DNA from: Stigonema ocellatum SAG 48.90 = DSM 106950 | GTDB lineage: Bacteria; Cyanobacteriota; Cyanobacteriia; Cyanobacteriales; Nostocaceae | Direction of reading: 5' to 3' | Length of the DNA stretch: 64,000 bases | Assembly (NCBI GenBank): GCA_016903675.1 | Contig: JADQBA010000029.1 | Location: 1-64,000, forward strand | In this document: piece by piece, positions 59,725 through 64,000 of the stretch | How the letters are laid out: every line of letters starts with the position of its first letter | How positions within the stretch are numbered: the first letter of the stretch is position 1 | Notes under the pieces: generated by a model | Database searches by the model: none | Told to the model about the DNA's origin: nothing | The model's input: only the letters and a program-made list of their open reading frames with translations | Translations under genes and position numbers: made by a program

Positions 59725-60576
59725 TCAAAATCCTGACTTGAAGCTAGACAAAACATTGTTAACTGCTGCAACAATCTGCCCGCCAGATGCGATATCAGCA
59801 GCAATTCGGGCAATGTGTAAGTCTAGGGATTGTTCGTGGTCATTCCAGATGTAGGGACGGTCAGCGCATGGTGGAACTCCAACCACATCGCGCACTGCCA
59901 TGTATAACTCTCTGGTTCCAGGGGACAGGGTGGCACGGGCATCATAATGTTCTGCAACTGCGTAGGTACGTAAATCAACTGCTTGTACCCCAAACATGAG
60001 AGCGATCGCCATATATTGTTGAAAAATTTCCACACTTGTACGCGCTAAATTCGCAGAGGCAAAGCCTTGGCTATTGATATTTTGGTTATATTGTTCAGCG
60101 TGGGTAGGAAATCTGTCGGCTATGGAATTGCCATAGAAGGTCAACAAGGGCATAATTGAGTTTCCGGTGATTTGCAACCCTTTCAACCCCATATTGACAC
60201 TACGCTGTTGATTACCAACTAAAGACGGTGGTAGTCCGTTGTTAAATTCTGGCGCTACGAGGTAGGCTATTTGCACATCTAAGTGTTTAGCCAACAAACC
60301 AACGTAATAGCGTAGCTGATCCATTCCTACACCAATGTACTGTCCCAAGAAATTGCCGCCATGTAAGCTTGCTTTGTTCTCTACATCAATCAGCGGATTG
60401 TCGGTGACAGAGTTAACTTCCACCTCAACTTGGTTGGTAATCTGCTCAATCCCATCAACTATCGGTCCCATATACTGTGCCAGACAGCGCAGTGAATAAC
60501 GGTCTTGAATTGGATGATTGCCGCGATAACCGTGAGAACCGTCTAACTCGTCGCGAATTAAGTGTGAATGAGCACT
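59725..60576 (-). pseudogene. Phenylalanine/histidine ammonia-lyase, 3' fragment
   Basis: About 283 codons match the C-terminal half of cyanobacterial phenylalanine ammonia-lyase. They begin SAHSHLIRDELDG, then IQDRYSLRCLAQYMGPIVDG, and continue with NSVTDNPLIDVENKASLHGGNF, FNNGLPPSLVG, SIMPLLTFYGNSIADRFPTHAEQ and RPYIWNDHEQSLDLHIARI. The first half, including the Ala-Ser-Gly triad that forms the MIO cofactor and the catalytic Tyr loop, is gone. An in-frame ATG at 60471 could start a 248-residue product. Without MIO it cannot deaminate phenylalanine. It is joined directly to the KAS III remnant. Confidence 0.88.
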
Positions 60577-60797
60577 CGCCGCTCAACTGTGCCACGAAAT
60601 GGATCTGACAGATATGGCATCATCTCCAATTCAAACTCGTTGCTGGGAGTAGCTTTGGCAGGCGACATCAGCCTTGCCAGGTTTTTTTGCTCGGCTTGGG
60701 CAATCAACTCAGGGTAATTTTCTGTGTAATAATTGTTGGTACGAATTATGCTTGGGAAGCTAACAGCCAGTGAGCGAATACCTACTGGATTATGCAT
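60558..60797 (-). pseudogene. KAS III-like gene, 5' fragment
   Basis: Seventy-nine codons: MHNPVGIRSLAVSFPSIIRT, then NYPELIAQAEQKNLARL and EMMPYLSDPFRGTVERRVL. This is like the opening of FabH/3-oxoacyl-ACP synthase III-type proteins. The catalytic Cys, His and Asn are all absent. After RVL (about 60571) the sequence enters the ammonia-lyase gene in another frame and stops after four more codons. The start codon and its spacing (24 bp after the ThDP gene) are intact, so a short useless peptide could still be made. Confidence 0.72.
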
Positions 60798-60821
60798 TAT
60801 GAAGTATCTCCTTTGAATGAC

Positions 60822-62588
60822 TTAACTGTATTGCGTGATGAGACTACTTAACCGTGTACCAATTGGTGCAGGTTGAGCAGGGTTGATTTTGACATCAACA
60901 ACAAACGGAACTTTTGAATGAATTGCTTTTGATAGTGCTGTTTTGAGTTGAGATTCTGTTTCTACACAAATGCCATCTGCACCCATACTGCGTGCAAACA
61001 TGACAAAATCTGTTGGTGGAAATTGTGTATTTACGCCACTGTACCCTATTTTTTCTAGTCCTTGGGCGCACATATTGTAACAGGCATCATTAAGGACAAT
61101 CCAAACCACGGGAATGTTGTATTGGACGGCGGTGTTGATTTCGTTGTTCATCAGCATTGCGCCATCACCAACTATTGCTACTGCTTTACTACCACTTGTC
61201 AGAGCGGCACCAAGAACTCCAGTCGTGGCGTGTCCCATAGAGGCAAAACTAGTACTTACCCGCCAGCGCCTTGTTTGGTCAAATTTTAGGTAGTGAGTTG
61301 TCCAAGCAAGAGAATTACCTGCTTCAGCAATAACGATCGCATCGCTACCCTCAACAATAACTTCTTGAATTGTGTTCATCAGCACGCTGGGTCTAACTAA
61401 ATCTTTGTCAGGTTGTCGCTGTTTGTCGTAACTGCCCTGGTGGTTTTGGGGTGTAAGGTGGGGATGTGATAGTGATGGTACTGATGACCAAGTGAGTTTT
61501 TTAGGTAATTTTTCTAGTAATACCCTTAGGAAGGGCTTGATAACTGCACAAATAGGAAATGTATCCGCTGTAGGATAGGCCGCCCCTGAAACAAATGGAT
61601 CAATATCCACATGAATAAAGCCCTTTGGCGGTATCATTACAGGATTCCAGAACGAGGTGAATTCTCCGAGGCGAGTTCCCAACACTAGGATGCGTTCGGG
61701 AGGTGTAGATTGCATATATTCTAAAACTGACTGGTGTCCAGCGAATCCGGTAACACCAACAAATTGGGGATGATTTTCAGGAAAGATGCCTTTACCGCGA
61801 GGTGAACTCATAACTGCTACCCCTGTATTTTCTGCCAGTTGGAGTATTTCTTCAGCAGCATCACGGGCACCAAAACCTACCCAGATAGCAAAGGGAGCAC
61901 AAGACAATAGTTCAACAGCTTTGGTCGTTATCTTTTTGCTTGGGATGAGCAGTGGTGATAATGGTTTTGATACGGTTGCATTGCAGCCTGTGCTTGTTTG
62001 GATGTCAGTGGGGACGGTAATATGCGCGACAAAACTGCCTGGTCTTGAAAGCCCAACCGCAAGTTGGTGCGCAATTTCTGGTAGTTCATCACCTGATTTG
62101 ATACATTTTGCGTAATGGAAAAGCGTGCCTGGAGTAAAAATTTCTTCCGGCATGGTCTTTATGTTTGTTTCCCGTACTACACATCTTCCCTGTAGTTTTG
62201 CTGGTGTGGAAGCGGATAGCAAAATTACCTTTGCTCCTTCACACCGTGCAGATAGGATTCCAGTTAATGCGTTGGTGATACCAGGACCTGTGGTGGTAAA
62301 CACAACAACAGGAGAATTGTTGGCAAAATATGCCTCTATTGCCGCAAAAACTGCTCCTGCTTCATGGCGAAAGTGCAGCACTTGAATAGTGCTTTGTTCT
62401 AGGGCTGCCCATAGTGGTGCAATAGCACCACCTCCAATACCAAAAGCATGACGTACTTCTAATGCTTTGAGCATTTCAACGATACTATCGACAACTGTTA
62501 ATTGAATTGTTTCTTTGTTTGTGCCTTTTGGAGGATTGTCGCATTGGCTAGAGTTGTTCTTGAAAAGAGATTCTTTTGTAAGTAACAT
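60822..62588 (-). CDS. Acetolactate-synthase-like ThDP-dependent enzyme
   Basis: A 588-residue ThDP enzyme of the acetolactate synthase/benzoylformate decarboxylase superfamily. The N-terminal ThDP-Pyr domain has the catalytic Glu76 in FRHEAGAVFA. The middle domain spans about 220-350 (VGFGARDAAEEILQLAENTGVAVMSSP). The C-terminal domain carries the metal motif GDG to N (AIVGDGAMLMNNEINTAVQY, then IPVVWIVLNDACYNM). Such enzymes join or cleave C-C bonds next to carbonyls; the substrate is not readable. It is the first gene of the operon, with the KAS III-like remnant 24 bp downstream. The N-terminus (MLLTKESLFKNNSSQ) has about 30 extra residues, so a later start is possible. Confidence 0.87.
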   Translation of the reverse strand: MLLTKESLFKNNSSQCDNPPKGTNKETIQLTVVDSIVEMLKALEVRHAFGIGGGAIAPLWAALEQSTIQVLHFRHEAGAVFAAIEAYFANNSPVVVFTTTGPGITNALTGILSARCEGAKVILLSASTPAKLQGRCVVRETNIKTMPEEIFTPGTLFHYAKCIKSGDELPEIAHQLAVGLSRPGSFVAHITVPTDIQTSTGCNATVSKPLSPLLIPSKKITTKAVELLSCAPFAIWVGFGARDAAEEILQLAENTGVAVMSSPRGKGIFPENHPQFVGVTGFAGHQSVLEYMQSTPPERILVLGTRLGEFTSFWNPVMIPPKGFIHVDIDPFVSGAAYPTADTFPICAVIKPFLRVLLEKLPKKLTWSSVPSLSHPHLTPQNHQGSYDKQRQPDKDLVRPSVLMNTIQEVIVEGSDAIVIAEAGNSLAWTTHYLKFDQTRRWRVSTSFASMGHATTGVLGAALTSGSKAVAIVGDGAMLMNNEINTAVQYNIPVVWIVLNDACYNMCAQGLEKIGYSGVNTQFPPTDFVMFARSMGADGICVETESQLKTALSKAIHSKVPFVVDVKINPAQPAPIGTRLSSLITQYS

Positions 62589-63005
62589 TGCTGACTTTGG
62601 TGTTCCAGAAATTGAATTTAGAATGTAAAAAAATGTAATAATTCAGGAGTCAGGAGTCAGAGCTAAAAATAGAATTACCATAATGTGTAAAATCAGGGCA
62701 TCGTCTTGAAACAAATACGATTCAGATAAGATTATTTGCAATAATAAGTTCTGTCTTGATGTTGCGTGCAACGTCAAGACACGTCGTTAATCTCCACAAA
62801 TTATCCTTAAATGAACTGTATTTCTATCTACATCATATTCAATGACAGACTATAAATTATGAGAGATATTTAAATTATTCAGATAAAATGATGAAGTAGA
62901 ATTAAGAATAAACAAAAAATGAGTTGCTCTGTCATAGTAAATTTACTGAGATATGTTGAGCGGTGCTGATTACCGAATAAGAATACATTCATGACAGTTT
63001 AAGAT
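62589..63005. other. Promoter region of the aryl/acyl operon
   Basis: About 415 bp of AT-rich DNA with CAGGAGTCAGGAGTCAG direct repeats at 62643-62660 and the palindrome at 62753-62780. The promoter of the operon should be in here; no -10/-35 is confidently placed. Confidence 0.45.
62753..62780. promoter_or_regulatory. Palindromic operator candidate upstream of the ThDP operon
   Basis: GTCTTGATGTTGC and GCAACGTCAAGAC are inverted, with 12 of 13 matches and a 2-bp centre, 165 bp upstream of the first gene. Size and symmetry suit a dimeric repressor such as TetR or LacI. It is not a member of the repeat families noticed here. Confidence 0.5.
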
Positions 63006-63213
63006 CAATACCCGTGAATGAATGGAATCACAGAGCAGTAGTCCTGGTATTTCATTCTCATTTAATCCGCCTGAGAATAAATAGCGGTTCTCGTTTGAGT
63101 CAAATACAGAACCGCACTCAAGATAGCCCAATACGGACACCCCTCTCCCAATTTGGGAGAGGGGTTGGGGGTGAGGGTCGATCTCTTTCATTCACGGGTA
63201 TTGAGTTTAAGAT
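62996..63213. mobile_element. MITE, CAATACCCGTGAATGAA family, copy 3
   Basis: The element is 63006-63203 (198 bp), with perfect 17-bp ends and the exact 10-bp duplication AGTTTAAGAT at 62996-63005 and 63204-63213. The interior is longer than in the other two copies and includes the AGCGGTTCT...AGAACCGC inverted words also seen in the 36.2-kb element. Confidence 0.93.
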
Positions 63214-63356
63214 AACATTGCTTTTTTGAATTAGAAATTATGCGTAAAAATCAGGAAAAATTAAAGTATCAAACTAAGCTTTGTACTGAGATTTCAGCGC
63301 AAAGATGAATGATGAACACAAAGATTAGGCGATCGCGCTTCTCAACAACAATGTTT

Positions 63357-63456
63357 TCTATAGCAATCCTATTTGATTTCCGAATAAGAGGGACAAGAGG
63401 GACAAGGGAGACAAGGGAGATGAGGTGTTCGTATCTCCTGCACGGATTGCTATAGC
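63357..63456. repeat. TATAGCAATCC...GGATTGCTATA element
   Basis: Inverted ends TATAGCAATCC and GGATTGCTATA enclose GGGACAAGAGGGACAAGGGAG direct repeats. Similar ends occur near 6.34, 17.26 and 20.25 kb. No clear target duplication. Confidence 0.7.
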
Positions 63457-63466
63457 ATCAACCTAT

Positions 63467-63494
63467 GTAGAGACGCGATTAATCGCGTCTCTAC
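63467..63494. repeat. GTAGAGACGCGATTAATCGCG palindrome, second copy
   Basis: Identical to the palindrome after ndhH (32349-32376). It sits just past the 3' end of the terminal histidine kinase and could end its transcript. Confidence 0.8.
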
Positions 63495-63520
63495 TCTTTT
63501 CATTATTCACGCCGACCGAC

Positions 63521-64000
63521 TTACGACATGGTGTCGTTTATGGGAATAGATATTACAAAAGAAGTTCCTTGACCTTGTGCAGAAATTACCTCAATTGTTC
63601 CATGGTGTTTTTCCACCACAATTTGACGAACAATTGCAAGTCCTAATCCCGTCCCCTTTCCGACGCCTTTAGTAGTAAACAGGTGGTCAAAAATTCTAGC
63701 TTTGACTTCTTCTGTCATTCCCACTCCATTATCCTTAATACTAATTACAACCTGCTTTTGGTCATCATTCATCCTGGTGGCTATTGTAATGCGATTGGGA
63801 TTAGTTTTTATTTCATGAAAACTGCGCCCGGTGTTTGATTGCTCCAGTGCATCAATAGCATTGGCAAGCAGGTTCATAAACACTTGGTTTAGTTGTCCCA
63901 GGAAACATTGAACTTGGGGTAATTCTCCGTAATCCTTGATGACTTCAATCGTTGGATGCTGTTGGTTAGCTTTCAAACGGTGCTTGAGAATTACTATTGT
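63521..64000 (-). CDS. Sensor histidine kinase, C-terminal part (runs off the right edge)
   Basis: The HATPase part of a histidine kinase, open through the window edge. It reads TIVILKHRLKANQQHPTIEVIKDYGELPQVQCFLGQLNQVFMNLLANAIDALEQ (N-box), SIKDNGVGM (G1) and TTKGVGKGTGLGLAIVRQI (G2). The layout is that of kinases whose phospho-accepting H-box lies upstream, beyond 64000. The true start, sensor and partner are outside the window. The visible end is intact. Confidence 0.9.
   Translation of the reverse strand, partial: TIVILKHRLKANQQHPTIEVIKDYGELPQVQCFLGQLNQVFMNLLANAIDALEQSNTGRSFHEIKTNPNRITIATRMNDDQKQVVISIKDNGVGMTEEVKARIFDHLFTTKGVGKGTGLGLAIVRQIVVEKHHGTIEVISAQGQGTSFVISIPINDTMS

Noticed and set aside
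2150..63180. CCCTCACCC...GGGAGAGGGG palindromes considered as CRISPR repeats
   Set aside because: They are scattered single copies inside MITEs with target duplications, not regularly spaced arrays.

Overview
The window is a stretch of chromosome from a filamentous, heterocyst-forming cyanobacterium. Evidence: many GCGATCGC (HIP1) sites, short GGGAATGGGGAGT-type tandem repeats, high-light-inducible proteins, ndhH, a carboxysomal-type carbonic anhydrase, a PatX-type RGSGR peptide and an xisI gene. Genus cannot be fixed from this alone. No rRNA, tRNA or CRISPR array was seen.

Layout. 0-7.4 kb: a zinc dehydrogenase, a possible structured RNA, patX with a DIF-type promoter, a 1054-residue membrane protein made of seven repeats, and two tandem hli genes. 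7.8-13 kb: a GDP-mannose-type nucleotidyltransferase fused to a degenerate phosphomannomutase domain, a DUF433/DUF5615 toxin-antitoxin pair, and a sugar-type ABC ATPase with repeat DNA inserted in frame. 13.6-19.9 kb: the most striking locus, a three-gene conflict system (CHAT protease with VMAP-C-like tail, MoxR-type AAA+ ATPase, vWA-FGE protein). The last 120 bp of the vWA-FGE gene look like the variable repeat of a diversity-generating retroelement (DGR). 20.7-29.8 kb: ssb, a peptide-type ABC ATPase, and a signalling group (histidine kinase, CheB, CheR-PAS, PAS-histidine kinase). 30-36 kb: rsmH, ndhH, a lone GAF protein, an IsrB-like OMEGA nuclease with a probable upstream omegaRNA, and an NDUFAF7-type methyltransferase. 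36.8-43.4 kb: a hydroxyisobutyrate-dehydrogenase-like enzyme, a LabA-type NYN protein, a two-component pair and an HtrA-type protease.

43.6-49.6 kb is an accessory patch: a collapsed xisH beside an intact xisI, a PIN gene pair sitting between a dead and a live copy of an EACC1-like gene, a caspase-like protease, a second DGR-like sequence trace, two Uma2 nucleases and two orphan antitoxin-like genes. 49.9-55.5 kb: ileS, a double-glycine peptide precursor, a ParA ATPase and a secreted protein. 56.5-62.6 kb: ccaA and a minus-strand operon for aryl/acyl-CoA-type metabolism (ThDP enzyme, KAS III-like remnant, ammonia-lyase remnant, CoA ligase, enoyl reductase). A deletion has joined the KAS III and ammonia-lyase genes and removed the lyase active site. 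A histidine kinase runs off the right edge.

The intergenic DNA is full of short palindromic and MITE-like elements. One group, with CAATAC...GTATTG ends, has six copies here, each flanked by an exact 10-bp direct repeat, so these are genuine insertions. Functional calls are by eye from motifs; none has been checked against a database.
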